In this document: positions 4,955 to 5,171 of the stretch, in pieces | How the letters are laid out: every line of letters starts with the position of its first letter | How positions within the stretch are numbered: position 1 is the stretch's first letter | Assembly (NCBI GenBank): GCA_020430865.1 | Contig: JAGQIY010001090.1 | Coordinates: 1 to 5,171, forward strand | Source of the DNA: Myxococcales bacterium | GTDB taxonomy: Bacteria > Myxococcota > Polyangia > Polyangiales > Polyangiaceae | DNA length: 5,171 nucleotides | Direction of reading: 5' to 3' | Translations under genes and position numbers: made by a program | The notes under the pieces: model-generated | What the model was told of the DNA's origin: nothing | The model's input: only the letters and a program-made list of their open reading frames with translations | The model's database searches: none

Positions 4955-5171
4955 GTGCGCCGTGACGCGAAAGATTCGGAAGCCTGCTCGCAGGATGCTG
5001 GGTGTTTCGCTAGCTGCGTTTCTCCAGCGGGTGAGAGTCCCGTCCCGGTAAGCGTCGGTGCGCCGGGTAGCAGGCCCCAGGTAGCGGAGAGAGATCTCCC
5101 TGCCCGAGCGGGGTGTCAAAAGCTCGTGAAGCAGCGAGAGCTGCGTAGCGGGGAGCAAGCACGCGGGCCGC
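4955..5171 (+). ncRNA. Probable group II intron RNA, 5' part of domain I (3' partial)
   Basis: The stretch starts with GTGCGCC, matching the GUGYG 5' consensus of bacterial group II introns, and then shows dense nested pairing. CCTG/CAGG closes on CTCG (4983-4994). GCTGG (4997-5001) pairs with CCAGC (5024-5028) around an inner CGC/GCG hairpin. CGGG/CCCG encloses TGAGAGT (5028-5042). CCCGG (5044-5048) pairs with CCGGG (5063-5067). GGAGA/TCTCC is capped by GAGA (5086-5099), and GCAGC/GCTGC by a second GAGA (5131-5144). GNRA-capped hairpins are usual in group II domain I, and the GGGTGAGAGTCCCG and CGGGTAGCAGG wording is what I associate with such introns. That last point is from memory, not a database match. 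Domains II-VI and any reverse transcriptase/maturase would lie beyond the window. The reading frame open from ATG 4952 is probably incidental. No exon-binding pair could be assigned. Confidence 0.6.

Noticed and set aside
4892..5158. 88-codon antisense frame at the right edge
   Set aside because: No recognisable domain, and the dense hairpins on the same bases are better explained by a structured RNA.

Overview
The window reads as chromosomal DNA of a high-GC delta-type bacterium, most likely a myxobacterium of the Polyangiales/Sorangium kind (Myxococcota). The evidence is GC-rich third codon positions, secreted proteins made of Cys-rich modules joined by Gly/Ala/Ser-rich linkers, two lipoproteins with the same linkers, and a C-terminal tail of MYXO-CTERM type (a Cys, a short hydrophobic helix and an Arg cluster). 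This placement is inference from protein style; no taxonomic marker is present.

Layout, all on the + strand. (1) 1-1124: 3' part of a Cys-rich repeat surface protein ending in a MYXO-CTERM-like anchor; its 5' end lies outside the window. (2) 1125-1228: a terminator-like hairpin and a possible promoter. (3) 1229-2308: a lipoprotein with a TolB/PD40-like beta-propeller, best started at GTG 1229. (4) 2309-2563: a perfect inverted repeat that may be a terminator, then a promoter candidate. (5) 2564-3433: an uncharacterised GNAT/FemAB-like acyltransferase-type protein. (6) 3434-3514: short spacer with a bulged hairpin and a strong Shine-Dalgarno. (7) 3515-4891: a lipoprotein with four Cys-rich knots, an 18-nt tandem-repeat linker and a von Willebrand factor A domain with an intact MIDAS. 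(8) 4892-5171: no convincing protein gene. It holds a run of nested hairpins, two of them capped by GAGA tetraloops, starting with GTGCG. I read this as the 5' end (domain I) of a group II intron that continues past the window.

Three of the four proteins appear to be exported and attached to the cell surface, by a C-terminal anchor or a lipid. The fourth looks cytoplasmic. Nothing shows that they form one pathway; co-orientation and shared architecture suggest a surface-protein neighbourhood rather than a defined operon. The part most worth a second look is the structured RNA at the right edge. I found no defence system, CRISPR array, tRNA, rRNA or biosynthetic cluster.
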